This document shows, in pieces, positions 8,945 through 20,850 of a DNA stretch of 64,000 nucleotides. The stretch lies in assembly GCA_017654935.2 (NCBI GenBank), contig CM065682.1, positions 77,886,080 to 77,950,079 on the forward strand. Direction: 5' to 3'. The notes beneath the pieces were generated by a model. It was not told the origin of the DNA and ran no database searches. It saw nothing but the letters and a program-made list of their open reading frames with translations. Source of the DNA: Phymorhynchus buccinoides (lineage: Eukaryota; Mollusca; Gastropoda; Neogastropoda; Raphitomidae). A program made the translations under genes and the position numbers. Position 1 is the first letter of the stretch. Each line of letters starts with the position of its first letter.

Positions 8945-9593
8945 CTCTGGACCTTCCACTCAACCAGTGGCTGGGCCTTCCACTCAACCAGTGGCTGGGC
9001 CTTCCACTCAACCAGTGGCTGGGCCTTCCACTCAACCAGTGGCTGGGCCTTCCACTCAACCAGTGGCTGGGCCTTCCACTCAACCAGTGGCTGGGCCTTC
9101 CACTCAACCAGTGGCTGGGCCTTCCACTCATCCAGTGGCTGGGCCTTCCACTCAACCAGTGGCTGGGCCTTCCACTCAACCAGTGGCTGGGCCTTCCACT
9201 CAACCAGTGGCTGGGCCTTCCACTCAACCAGTGGCTGGGCCTTCCACTCAACCAGTGGCTGAGCCTTCCACTCAACCAGTGCCTTCCACTCAACCAGTGC
9301 CTTCCACTCAACCAGTGGCTGGGCCTTCCACTCAACCAGTGGCTGGGCCTTCCACTCAACCAGTGGCTGGGCCTTCCACTCAACCAGTGGCTGGGCCTTC
9401 CACTCAACCAGTGGCTGGGCCTTCCACTCAACCAGTGGCTGGGCCTTCCACTCAACCAGTGGCTGGGCCTTCCACTCAACCAGTGGCTGGGCCTTCCTGG
9501 GATACATCTTCTTCCTCCTCCGTATCTTCAGATGTGTCCTCTTCCTCCACCATTATATATAGTGTGCCAGATTCCTCTTCTACTTTACCTGCC
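8945..9593 (+). CDS. DUF6729-type family, PSTQPVAG repeat exon, 3' half
   Basis: About two dozen 8-residue units PSTQPVAG (24 bp each, in frame) run from 8947 to 9490, including a few 18-bp units PSTQPV near 9275-9310. They are followed by SWDTSSSSSVSSDVSSSST and PDSSSTLPA, and a donor (TGCC|GTAAGT). The acceptor at 10078 joins it in phase 0 to MTSQQKYCKRL. A Ser/Thr/Pro linker before a zinc-ribbon tail is usual for this family as I recall it. A single-unit version exists on the - strand at 53875-53998. The repeat is probably a disordered linker of variable length. Confidence 0.7.
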
Positions 9594-10078
9594 GTAAGTA
9601 CAGCAAATGTGAATCAGTGCATTACACTTCATATCTCAGTGCACTAAAAAATCTTTCTCTCTCTCTGCAATATAAAGTGAGTTCTTTTCTCTTAAGTAAC
9701 ATTCATCATGGTTGTTCTTCGGGTCCGAGGATGACATTCTCGCTGTGCCTTCACCAGGTGGATGTACAGTATTGTGGCTTCGGAGACCTAACTCAGAAGC
9801 ACGCATGCAATCGCAGGCGGGACATGGAACACCAGCTGTGATAGGACAGATGCAGCTCTGTGACGCCGCTCTCATGCTATTTCTCATAAGTTAACATTAC
9901 AAATTTCCCACCAATCCTCATCAAGTTTTCTAATGTATTTTAACTGAACGCCATCTTATTAAGTATAGGGGATTGACTCAATCTGTTGTCTCTGGTATGA
10001 TGAGATTAAATTATACTTTTTTTCTAGGTAAGTTCTAATAATTTAGATTCATAATATGCTTTTTTTTCTCCAAATCAG
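9594..10078 (+). other. intron between repeat exon and zinc-tail exon
   Basis: Bounded by GTAAGT and ...CAAATCAG. It holds a short CT-rich run (9653-9668); in the - strand paralogue this site has grown to a roughly 90-bp (AG)n tract. No other structure is seen. Confidence 0.6.
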
Positions 10079-10756
10079 ATGACCTCTCAGCAGAAATATT
10101 GCAAACGTCTGAGGGAGGAGAAACTGAAGTCTGGCACACAAAAGCAGACCTACAAAAAGCGTCGCACTGGGCCGCGAATGTGCCGCAGGTGCAAGGAGCC
10201 ATTGACCACCCACCCACCAAACATCCACGGGCACCTCTACTGCCCAAAGATGGACGAAGATATAGACTATGAGGAATGGGCGAGCTGTGTTAAGGAAATA
10301 ACACAGAGGCCAAAGACGCCAAGGCCAAATTGCCCAGATCGACCAAATTCCACCAGCAACAGGCCAAGAAAAAGCTGGCTGATGGAAAAATCAAATACAC
10401 ATTCAAACACAAGTCCAGCACTAGAACTTGCACATTCTGCAAGAAAACACTAGACTTTCAGACCCATGCTCGCAATGGGCACGCTTACATCTGGTGCCCA
10501 GACACGACAACTCCCAGGGAGATCTATTTCAAACAAAAAGAAAGGGAACACAAGGCCAGGAAGATGGGCAGAGGAAATACTAGACTTCCAGACCCATGCT
10601 CGCAATGGGCACGCTTACATCTGGTGCCCAGACACGACAACTCCCAGGGAGATCTATTTCAAACAAAAAGAAAGGGAACACAAGGCCAAGAAGATGGGCA
10701 GAGGAAATACTAGACAAGAAAACAACAGCTCATCAGAGGAGTCATCTTCCTCATGA
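10079..10756 (+). pseudogene. DUF6729-type family, terminal exon with two zinc-ribbon-like modules
   Basis: The frame from 10079 reads MTSQQKYCKRLREEKLKSGT, a basic stretch, then CRRCKEPLTTHPPNIHGHLY with CP, and DEDIDYEEW. This is the CxxC...G..YCP...EEW tail I associate with the family. A second module, CTFCKKTLDFQTHARNGHAY with WCP, lies in another frame from about 10330, so one indel separates them. A 130-bp tandem duplication (10466 and 10596 registers) repeats this module and shifts it again. The last frame ends SSSEESSSS at 10756. Probable role: zinc-stabilised C-terminal tail; the function is unknown. Confidence 0.65.
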
Positions 10757-11389
10757 ATTCTTTCACTTACTGTATAAGTGTGTGTGTGTGCATCATTCTC
10801 AGAATCTTTTTAGAGTCATTTTTCTCGAACCAGTTCATTCCAGATCAGTCACTCAGTCAGATCAGAGTCAGAATCATTCCCACTTGACTGCCAAGCCGAG
10901 AGTGTGTCTAGAGAAGAATCAGAGAAAAGGAGCCACATCACAGTCGAGTTTCAAACACAGCTGTTCCACCCCATACAAAATCAAGCTATTTAGTTAAAAG
11001 ACTGAATTTAGAAATCTTAGATAAAAACTGCACCAAGCTTTTGCTTGTAAAAATATTTGGGCTGTATGTTCTTCATTGTATTTTTAATATATTTCTTCCA
11101 TCGGATTTATGGTAAAAACTTATTTTGTTGAGCAGTATCATACAACATATTTAGTAGAAAATGTTCTTGAATAATACACAAACATAAATAAAATTGCCCA
11201 TGAGTGAACATCTAGCAATATCCACTGAATATAAGTAATTTAGTCACATACTACAACATATTCGTGATTGTAATTTATGAAAAGTAATTTATGAAAAGCA
11301 ACTTATGGTAAACTAAAGTTGGCTTGAAACAACTTCTGAAAATATAGATAAACTAAATGTTCCTCCCGAAACAGCTGTGCAAAGCTCGC
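10757..11389 (+). other. LINE array left flank, possible 5' end of copy A
   Basis: About 10857-10905 (CAGATCAGAGTCAGAATCA, then CCAAGCCGAG) resembles the copy C/D junction near 31335-31375, so copy A may begin here. The remainder is A/T-rich with no recognisable coding block, and may be an insertion in the 5' UTR. Confidence 0.4.
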
Positions 11390-11805
11390 CTGTTTGAAGT
11401 CACACGACAGAAAAGAGAAAGAAAGAAAGCAGGCTACCATTAGGCTCAGGCCTACATTGCTGCTGCACGCCAACCACCGTTTCAAAAGGGGCCACCTCAT
11501 CCGGACGAAGTAGCTACACTGCCATCCTCCACACCACCGCGAAGTTCCTCCCTGAGGGCCTTTTCCTCCTGTAAAATTTTTTATGAGTAAATAGAAACCT
11601 CAAGACAGTCTTGAGTCCCAGTTCACTCTTGGGCCTCTCTATCTTAACCAAGCCAATAGTTTAAGTGTAGTTCCTCTCGTCCCGGGTTGGCACCGTTCGA
11701 AATCTTTGTGTATATTTATATTTTTCTAATAAACATTTTTACCCACTTCCCTTTATGATTTTTCCCATGTTTTTGGTTCTTTGAATGTTGAAATAAGTGT
11801 GAACT

Positions 11806-12653
11806 ATGAGCGAAAGTCAGAAAAAAAGAGGGGGAAAGGATCCCCCGATGTCTCAGACAGACAGGGGGTCTCCCCAGTCTCCCAGTCCAAATGTTTCACT
11901 GGAAGAACAGGACGCTGTATTTACAAATACACCAAAGGGGACCTCAGCCGAGGAAGTGTTTACACTTTTCACCCCCACTCGCAAACGACTCAGGAGAGCT
12001 GGTTCTGATTCCAGCCCTCCAAAAAAAGACAAAAAAACAAGAGAAGAGCTCGCGATTATGGAGGGTGAGGGCCCCAGCTCTCTCCCTCCCACTGATCGCG
12101 AGTCGCACTCACAACAAGGAGAACAAGACAGTGAAATTACAACCCCTGTCAGACTCTCCAACAGCGTCGACACCTTAAACAGTGTAGACAACAACAAGCA
12201 TACCAACAACACTGACCCAGAATCTATCATAGAAACATCAACCAACCACTACCACCACCCACCTTCGTAAAACATCCTGTCATAGTCCAGGACCTGGGCA
12301 CGGGACCAGCCACCATTAGTGGCCTTGGCCCACTGTCACAGATGAAGTTGTGGAACAACTCAATAGGTACCATCGTCAGCCAGAGACCCCTTGCGGGCAG
12401 TCGGTGGCTGATCGGTTGTCAGTCTGCAGAACAACAAAATCGCCTATCCAAACTCAAAGAAGTGTCTAAAATTCCAATCATGTGCTCTATCCCATCAATC
12501 ACCACCGAGGGGGTCATCAAACCCATACCCCTCGGTGAAAACATCCAAGATCTACTCCCCTACATCTCCGAGGCCAAATCCATCATGCGCCTCAAAAACA
12601 GAGATGGGTCAGATTCTAAAGCACTCAAAATCACATTCAATAGCCACCGATGA
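11806..12653 (+). pseudogene. LINE copy A ORF1 (gag-like), truncated
   Basis: Starts MSESQKKRGGKDPP, followed by a Ser/Pro-rich N-terminal region (SPQSPSPNVSLEEQD). The frame breaks at about 12270. A second frame from 12342 carries the RRM-like central domain (MKLWNNSIGTIVSQRPLAG, RWLIGCQS, EGVIKPIPLGENIQ). The reading stops at KITFN, where a deletion joins ORF1 directly to the ORF2 endonuclease. All three CCHC knuckles and the C-terminal module are missing, so this copy could not make a working RNA-binding protein. Confidence 0.8.
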
Positions 12654-15600
12654 CAATACAGTTTATTCCAATTCTATTCAAACACAAGTCAATGGCACCA
12701 CAACCAACTTCGTAAATATTTATTTTCCAAAAGGCTATAACGCCAATGCCACTTGTGACTGGCTATCCTCACTCCCCAACTAGGTCTCCTGGGTAGTGGT
12801 GGGAGACTTTAACGCTCACCACCCTGCCTGGGAGGCCTTCAACTCCAGGACCGATCCTGGAGGTATCAAACTTTTTAACGAAATAAATAATTCCGACTTA
12901 GTACTATTAAATGACGGCTCTTCAACTAGATTCCCAGACAGTACCAAACAGAAACCCTCCACTATTGATTTATCACTTGTTTCCCCTAACTTTGTAGTCA
13001 GTCACGAGTGGTATCCCTTTTCGGACACATTATTTTCTGACCACAAACCTATTTCCATTGAATTTAAAGTCTCCCACGAAGAACCAAATAACACACAAAA
13101 ACAACAACCCAAATACAATTTAGATAAAGCCAACTGGCACCTTTTTAGATCCCTTTTGAATAAATTTAACGTAGATAATATTTTACACAGTAACATAGAA
13201 ACATACTATGACAACATTAGAAAAACAATATTACAAGCCTGCGAAAAATCAAAATCAATTCCTGTCCTTCCCCCGTTTGACAACAACAAACCAAGGGCAA
13301 AGCCATGGTGGAACCCAACAGTTAAACAAGCTGTGCAGGCCAAGAAGAAGGCCTGCAACTGCTTCGATCTGCACCCCCCCCCACCCCCCAACCACACCCT
13401 AAAAATGGAAGCAGAATCCCACTGCGACGATCTAATTAATGAAGCTAAAAGAAACTATTTTAACTCTAACGAAGATATAATTGACTATAAAGACTTAAGC
13501 AAAGCCTGGAAAAAACTTAAACGTATTAATTCGAAGAATACTGTATGGGAGCCCAGAGTCCTTAAAAACAACAAACTCACCACTAATAACCTTGATACGG
13601 CTAACACCCTGGCAGAAACATTCGCCCAAGCAAGCCAAACTAAATATTTACCTACAAAAGAAAAAATTAAGCGTCAAAGTGACCCCTACCATACAAAATC
13701 ACACGATAACTCTCATTACATTAATGCCCCTCTGAAAATTACCGAGGTTGCTGCATCCATCAATGCAATCAAAAAAATTAGTAAAGCTACAGGAGATGAC
13801 CCTATCTCCTATAAATTAATAAAAGAACTCCCACAATCTTTTCACAAAATTTTACATGATTTCTACTCCAAGTGTTGGGAAGGGGGTTCCGTCCCCCAAG
13901 CTTGGAGGGAGGCACAAGTAATTGGGATCCGAAAGCCAGGAAAACCGGCCAGGGATCCCAAAGCTACCGCCCTATCTCCCTCACCCCACACCTGGGGAAA
14001 ATTTACGAGCGTATCGTAAAATACAGATTAGAATACTTTTTGGACAAAAACAATATCATTCCCAAATTTCAAGCAGGGTTCCGTGCACATAGAAACTGCA
14101 TGGAACAAGTAGTAGGACTCACCTCCCATGTCAGACGCTCCTTCGCTCGCCGCAGAAAAGTCCTGGCCACCTTTTTTGACATAAAAGGGGCCTACGACTC
14201 AGTCTGGCATGGGAGACTCCTTGATAAACTCAGCAACCTCGGTATAGAGGGTAACACATTCAACTTCATACTCTCCTTCTTACATAACCGCAGCATGAGA
14301 GTGAAGGTGGGCCAGTCTCTGTCGATGTCCCATCAACTCGATATGGGAGTGCCCCAGGGCAGTGTTATAGCCCCCATACTTTTCAATATTATGGTCCACG
14401 ATATCTATAAATTAAAACTACAAAACTGTAAGATATCTATGTACGCCGATGACATCGCGATCTGGTCCATTAAAACACCCCCAGGTAAGCAACACAGTTT
14501 AAACCCCGCCCTACAAATTCACCAATCCAACACTAATAAAATAACCGACTACCTACATAGTAACGGATTTACAGTTGCCCCCCAAAAATGTGAGTTTATG
14601 GTTTTTTCCACAACAAAAGTTCACCCCATTTCAATTAAAATAGATAATGTCACTAAGTTACCAGTAACATCGGTCAAATTTCTTGGCGTGATCCTAAATT
14701 ATAACCTATCTTGGAACAACCATATTAACCACTTAACCCAAAAAGCCCATCAAGCACTAAATTTTATCAAAGTCATTTCACGACAATCATGGGCTAAAGA
14801 TCCCAAATTTCTAACTCACCTAGTACGTACACTAGTACGTAGTAGACTAACTTACGGCATGGAAGCTTATTACTCCCTGTCCACACAAAACTTAATAACC
14901 CTCCAACGTTTTGAAACTAAAGCCCTAAGAACTGCCCTGGGCCTCCCCAGGTATGCAATAACACTCTTGATATACAGAGACATAGACTGGACCCCACTGA
15001 CACACTTAATGAAACTTAACTGTGCATCACTTCTAGTCCGCCTGTATGCAACAATTTCTCTGAAGACGAATTCCTTACATCCTTTGCCGAACCATATTAC
15101 ACCTTCTCAAAAAAATACGCAAAATTCAAGAACATTTACGATTACACCCAAGACCTACTAAATAAAATACCCCTAAATAATATCGCAGCCTTCCCCCAGC
15201 ACAGACCCCCACAGTGGGATTGGGATCCTCCAGACATCGATATTAGTCTCCACCTTCTCTACAACAAGGAAAACGATATAAATTACCTCACAGCAGCAGC
15301 AAAAGAAAAAATACACAACTTAAAACACTATCTTTCCATATATACCGACGGTTCACTCTTAAATTCAAATCAAATAGGGTGCGCCTTCCATATCCCCAGT
15401 TTGAAAATTTCCAAGTCCTTTCAACTCAATAGCAATATCTCCATCTTTTCCGCCGAACTCTGGGCCATTCTCGAGGCACTGGTTTTTATTAATGACTTAC
15501 CAAACTCACCATTTCAAATAGTTATATTCTCAGACTCCCTCTCCTCAATAAAAGCACTAAATGGTCAAAACCACAACCGCGCAGAAATTAAATATGAAAT

Positions 15601-16167
15601 TAGAAAATTAATACACCAATTACATCTCAGAGGCACTCAAGTCCTTCTAGTATGGATCCCATCTCACTGTGGGCTGGTCGGGAACGAGCTGGCCGACAGA
15701 GATGCAAAGTCGGCCGCCTCGGGTCTCTCCGGCAATGTAGTTTCAATAAAAAATGTCAGTGGGCGAGGCCAAAACCCTATTAAAAAAAATCAATACACCA
15801 GGAGTGGGCGAAAGAATTGGAACAATACACCAAAGCCCACTCCTGGGATCCTAAAATTGTCCAAGGGGGACTATTCCTTCCCATCCCTGCCAAAACACAA
15901 TCTTTAATTTTTCGATTACGAACAGAGTCCATCTATTGTAAATATAGAAATCTGCCCTGTGAATGTAACAACATTTTGGACCTCGAACATCTATTTACCC
16001 CCTGTACCCAAATCCAAAACCAACTCTCACCATTTCTGGGAAAAATTAAATCATTAAATATCCCCTTCACCCAAAAGTCTATTTTCACTTATGGCCCACA
16101 GGAATGGTCCCCCCTCATAATGTTTGCAGAGGCCATTATGAGCTCCTCATTTGGCCACAATTTTTAA
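12654..16167 (+). pseudogene. LINE copy A ORF2: endonuclease, RT, RNase H
   Basis: The frame enters within the endonuclease (NGTTTNFVNIYFPKGYNA), with a stop at 12781. It then reads VVGDFNAHHPAWE (AP-endonuclease motif) and SDHKPISIEF. RT follows with GKPARDPK, a one-base shift at about 13960, RPISLTPHLGKIYERIVKYR, motif A DIKGAYDSV, GVPQGSVIAPILFN, YADDIAIW near 14440 and FLGVIL. Another shift lies near 15050. RNase H shows YTDGSLL, SAELWAI, FSDSLSSIKAL and NELADRDAKSA, with acidic residues kept. A shift at about 15750 precedes the C-terminal C.....C.C...H.....C motif ending at GHNF. At least four lesions make it non-functional. Confidence 0.85.
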
Positions 16168-18126
16168 CAACATCAACTAAAGCTGATACACAAATCTTTT
16201 CATCCGTGAGGGAGGGGTCCCCCCGGACAGCGGTCCGCACACCTGCCCACACTCCACCTTCCTGCTACCCCCCCCCCCCCCTTCCTTTTAACACGCAGCA
16301 CGTTACACCACTAGTGCTGGCTCTATTGAGCATCCCTTCTTTTTACTCCCTTCCCCCCGGTGGGTGGGTGTGCGGCCCGACCTCCGGGGGGGTGCCTTCG
16401 TAGCCGTCACGCCACAGCGTCGCGCCTTGTCGCCTGGGGTCCCTCCGCACTCGTGCAGGACCCCTGCATACGGCGCCTTCCCTCTGTCTGGGGCGGGGAG
16501 GAGGGGTCCCTCTCCCTCCCTCCCCCCGCCCCACTCATGGAAGAATCGTTAACCTCCCTCACCAACCTATCCCACTCTAAACTTGGACCTGGACTCCCAT
16601 ACTAAGGCAATTATAAAACAATATACACAGGCCCATCTGCACGACATCGAGGGCGGGGAGGATTTTGTGGCCCCCCCCCCTCGGGACTCTGCATTTGGGC
16701 TCCGTTACAAACAAATTTCAATAACTTAATATTTGCTTTCTTGCCTAAACAATGACAGTACTGCACAGCATTGCATAGGGAATTCCCATGCATTTCATTG
16801 GCCCTGGCAAATCCAAGAGAAATCCAAGCTGTGTGGTAGAGACCTCTGTAACTAGCGTATATTCGCATATCATTAAAGTTCTAACTAATTTTCCATCATC
16901 CCCTTCATCATACACAATTCAAACCTTTTTACACTCAGCCATGTACCACGGCTGCCGATCGCCGGCCGGGTCTCTACAAAAACATACATTTTAATCACAA
17001 CACAAGTTTTAACATTATAAATATTTTATCCCACTATTATACACCGATACCCCCCGACCCCCCAAAGAACTTACCCCAAATACCACATATTTTACATTCC
17101 AATCAACATTTTATTCACCGACCTACCTGTCCCACCATATATTTTAACTAGCCCACAGATTGGCTGGGTGGCCTCCCTTTCTAGCTGCGAACGTATCGCA
17201 ATATACAGACGTAGCATAAAAAGAGAGAATGTATGAATGATCAAATTATTAATTAGGCATTTTGTCGCACTCCACGTTCCGGGAACCTTTTCTTTCTTTT
17301 ATTTTACCCTTCTTTTCGTCGAGCTGATCTCCCCCTTGTTGGGGTGGGCCTGCGGGGGGTGCTGACGCAGGGATGGCCTGCGTATCGCCCCCCTCGCCTG
17401 TCTCGCCCCCTCATTGTGTGCTGAGACCCTCCGATCCCCCCCCCCCCCCTATTCTTTTGTTGTTCCCGGAATATAATGTAAATAATAAACTAAAAATATA
17501 ACTTTACCTTTTTAAAGAAAATGAATACCAAATATCCATGATGTAAATACCTTCCCCTGCTCTACTCCCCAGGGAAGTCCCAGGGGAGAGAGTTCTCTCC
17601 CCCGGTTGGATACTTTTAAATTTTTATAAAATAGGGCCTTCGCCCCGTGATCTATATCATAGATCACAAATTTTTGTAAATAGATTGAATAAATATCTGT
17701 ATATAAAATTCTTTTAATATAAATAAAGGACAGCTTTGTCTTTTAATAATAAAATAAACTTTTTTGGAGTTTTTAAACCCGTAGCCCTGAATTTTAACTT
17801 TATTGGTTGTTTCGGTCGACCCAGACAAGATTTTCAAATTTTATATAACACTTTTACTATTTTAGAGTTCCTTTAACACGAACTTCGGTTCCAAAGCTAT
17901 CTTAAACCCGAACCTCGGTTCACAATCATTTCAAATGATCATTTTAAACTTGCTAGTTAAGAGAATTCCCCTCCACCTCTATACGTTCGTCCACGTTTTG
18001 TCTACATTTGTCCTGTGATGTTTTATCTTTATTTACCCATACCCTACTAATACACATGTCCCATATGTGCCCCCCCGGGCCGAGAGGACGTAAAACACCA
18101 AAATTCCTCCTCCATATTTTATTTTT
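16168..18126 (+). mobile_element. LINE copy A 3' UTR
   Basis: About 1.96 kb shared with copy C (29291-31330) and in part with B and D. Landmarks are GTGAGGGAGGGGTCCCCCCG and CGGACAGCGGTCCGC, C-rich runs, GCCCTGGCAAA, an A/T-rich segment with AATAAA, and TGTCCTGTGATGTTTTA. The terminal part carries CCCATATGTG..CCGAGAGGACGTAAAAC. Small reading frames here are not conserved between copies and are not called. Confidence 0.75.
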
Positions 18127-18142
18127 ATGACTCACTATCTAG

Positions 18143-18815
18143 CAGCCGAGCCGAGAGGACGTGCGCAGAAAGAGGAGAAAGAAAAAGCGACTGAACGAAA
18201 ATCACGCCGAGAAAAAAAAAGGAGCTACACTACAGCTCAACACGGACTACAAGAAGAAAGAAGAAAGAAAGAGGTCAACACGCAGGCTACCACTAGACAT
18301 CGGTCTATACTGCGCCTCCCCCCTTCACTTCGCTACAACAGGGAGCCACCAACATCGAACGATCGAGACGATACCCTTCTACGCCACTATTTCTACGTAC
18401 CGCGAGGCCCCTCCCCGAGGACGGGCCCTTTCCTCCTATCTTTTCGTAAACCATTTGTGAGTAAATAACTCAGCCATTCAGAGTCAAGCCGCCGAAGCGT
18501 GCACACCTGAGCGCTAAAGAGGGAAGAAAAAGAAAAGCGACTGAGCGAAATCAAAATCAACACACGAACGGACAGAAGAAAACGAGCTACGCTACAGCTC
18601 TACAGCCCCACCAAAGGGAAAGACAACTCAACATGCAGGCTACCAATAGGCTTCGGCCTAAACTGCGCTACGCCTACGCCACACCTACGCCTCTACGGGA
18701 GCCAACCCAAACCAAGACGAGCGTATCCCACACCACCTTACCACGAGGCTCCTCCCCGAGACGGGCCCTCTCCTCCTACTTTTTTGTTTTTTTGTAATCA
18801 CAGTGAGTAAATAGA
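18143..18815 (+). promoter_or_regulatory. two tandem 5' UTR units (about 345 bp each) of LINE copy B
   Basis: Two tandem units start at about 18143 and 18487 (AGCCGAGCCGAGAGG... and AGCCGCCGAAGCGTG...). Each contains CGACTGAACG/CGACTGAGCG, GGAGCTACACTACAGCTC or similar, GGCTACCA.TAG, and CGGGCCCTYTCCTCCT followed by GTGAGTAAATA. Copies A, C and D show one such unit. Tandem 5' units serve as promoter monomers in some LINEs such as mouse L1; that role here is inference. Confidence 0.6.
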
Positions 18816-19023
18816 AAACTCTGGTCAGACCAGAGTCCCAAGTTGATTCTTGGGCCTCTCTATCCTAATATAGCCAAGTAGCAGTAATAGTGTAGATCCT
18901 CTCGATTCCGGGTTGGCACCCTTGTACCTCTTTTGTTTACATATTTTTTCTAACAAACAATTTTCTTCTTCTTTATGATTTTCTCCCATGTTTTTGATTT
19001 TCCATGATCGCAACTAGAGAGAA

Positions 19024-20640
19024 ATGAGTGAAAGTCAGAAGAAAGGGGGGGGGTAACCCCCCCCCCTCCCCCCAAACAGACAGGGAGACCCCCCAGTCTC
19101 CAAGCCCAAACACCTCACTAAACGAAGACATCGTTTTCATCGAAACCCCAAAGGGGTCCTCAGTGGAAGGGGTTTTTAACCTCTTCACGCCATCAAAGAA
19201 AAGACTTCAGAAAAGACAACGGAAGGCAGGATCAGATCCTAGCTCCCCCACCAACAAAAAGACAAAAGAAGAACTCGCGATCATGGAGGGAGAGGGCCGC
19301 AACCCTCTCCCCCCCACTGACGGAGTGTCACAAACACCACAAGACGAACAAATTGAAGACAAGGAAATAACATCACCCATTAGAAAATCAAACAGCATCG
19401 ACTCCCTGGTGAGTGATGCCAGCAACAAACCCGACAACACCGTCCCTGACCTAGAAACAGAAACAAACATGTCAGTGGATAGCTCCCATCAACAACAACA
19501 ACAACCCTTCAAAAAACAACCCCCACGCTTCTTTCGTACCAACAATCAACCACAGCCACCCCCCACCTTTGTTAAGCACCCGGTGATAGTGCAGGACTTG
19601 GGCACAGGCCCCGCTACCATCAGCGGCCTGGGGCCCCTGTCACAAATGAAGCTCTGGTCGAACTCGATAGGTACAATCCTCAGTCAAAGACCCTTGGCAG
19701 GCGGCCGGTGGCTCATCGGCTGCCAATCACAAGAACAACAATCACGCCTTGCAAAAATGACAGAAGTTTCTAAAATTCCCATCAAGTGCATCATCCCGTC
19801 CGCTGCCACTGAGGGGGTAATAAAACCCATACCCCTCAGCGAAAATGTGCAAGATCTCCTCCCCTATATAGCAGACGCTAAGGCCATCATGCGCCTCATG
19901 AACAGAGACGGTTCATCGTCCAAAGCAGTTAAGATCACCTTCAATAAACCCATCCTCCCTAAACTCACACAGATCTCCATCACAGAATTTGTCGTACATC
20001 CATTTGTGGCCCCCGTACGTAGATGTAGAAAGTGTGCACGGCTGGGCCACAACCAGGACCAGTGCCGTGCACCCAAACCAATCTGTACAAAGTGTGCCGG
20101 GCCCGGCCACGCAGCCAAAGACTGCGTGGCTCACACGGCCAAATGTATTAACTGCGGGGGCCCACACTCGGCAGCCTACAACGGCTGCCCACAGTTCCAA
20201 CTCAGACTCAAGGCAAACAAAATTAAAGCCGAGGTCTTTATTAGTTTATAACGTATGCGGAAGCTACACGCAGGGCCAAATTGGCCCTGACAGCTGAACA
20301 ACAACAAAAACAAACCCACCCCCCCCCCCCCCAGTGCCCCCTCCTTCCCACCCCCACCACCCAACAAAACAACGGGAAATCCCCTGCAGAGGTCTTCATG
20401 ACTGAAGTCCTCAAGCATTTTGCCAGGGCCAGAGTCACTAATAAACCAAAAATTCTGTTGGAGGGACTAGCTTCCCTCCTGCCCCCCACCTGTGACCCTT
20501 CAAACATCCAAATGGGTCCCGGCAGTAGCCTTATGCGACTTGCCGAGCTAGCCTGCGGAAATCCGGGGGCTAGCAGTCAGGAGGGTAAAGGTAGGATGTC
20601 GTCGCAGTCCTCCCGGAAGGCCCAACAACAAAAAATATAA
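19024..20640 (+). pseudogene. LINE copy B ORF1 with three CCHC knuckles
   Basis: ATG at 19024 (MSESQKKGGG) hits a stop after a G-run; one indel links it to the long frame ending at 20251. Order: Ser/Pro N-terminus, poly-Gln patch, RRM-like domain (TFVKHPVIVQDLGTG, RWLIGCQS, EGVIKPIPLSENVQ), then CRKCARLGHNQDQC, CTKCAGPGHAAKDC and CINCGGPHSAAYNGC between about 20023 and 20185. A small insertion near 20240 shifts the frame. The C-terminal module (EVLKHFARARVTNKPK, LLEGLASLLPP, LMRLAELACG, GRMSSQSSRK) follows to the stop at 20640. Role: binds the element RNA in the RNP. Confidence 0.85.
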
Positions 20641-20697
20641 CCCCACCATTCTATTAATAGTATCATTATAGTAATAACCTCCCTTTTAGTCACCAAA

Positions 20698-20850
20698 ATG
20701 GCAGCACCTAAATTTAGTATCTTGCAATGGAACTGCCGTTCCATTGCAAGAACCTTTGACCATTTATTACACTTTTTAGAGACCAACAAGACCAAATACC
20801 AAATTTTATGTTTACAGTCCTTAAGTACAAAATTACTGACGCTAAAATAA
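20698..20850 (+). pseudogene. LINE copy B ORF2 remnant with its start codon
   Basis: ATG at 20698 begins MAAPKFSILQWNCRSIART and continues to KTKYQILCLQSLSTK, the N-terminal endonuclease strand with its QWNCRSI motif. This is the only copy with an apparent ORF2 ATG, 57 bp after the ORF1 stop; other copies have substitutions here. Coding is cut off by a deletion into the 3' UTR. Confidence 0.7.

Larger units (their letters stand above)
11390..18126 (+). mobile_element. LINE array copy A (I-superfamily-like)
   Basis: Non-LTR retrotransposon with 5' UTR (to 11805), broken ORF1, broken ORF2 and a roughly 1.96-kb 3' UTR. The 5' UTR shares GGCTACCA.TAGGCTC, CGAGGGCC(C)TTTTCCTCCT and GGGTTGGCACC with copies B, C and D. 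The 3' end at TATTTTATTTTTATGA joins copy B's 5' UTR without host DNA between them. RNase H in ORF2 and CCHC knuckles in family ORF1 argue for the I group rather than RTE or L1. The exact clade is not determined. Confidence 0.85.

Noticed and set aside
8869..9507. Long - strand frames with QPLVEWKA repeats
   Set aside because: Antisense shadow of the PSTQPVAG repeat. The + strand frame has a donor, matching paralogue and downstream exon in phase.
16343..16605. Open frames in the LINE 3' UTR
   Set aside because: GC-rich composition gives open frames in several phases, but indels between copies A, C and D do not preserve any of them.
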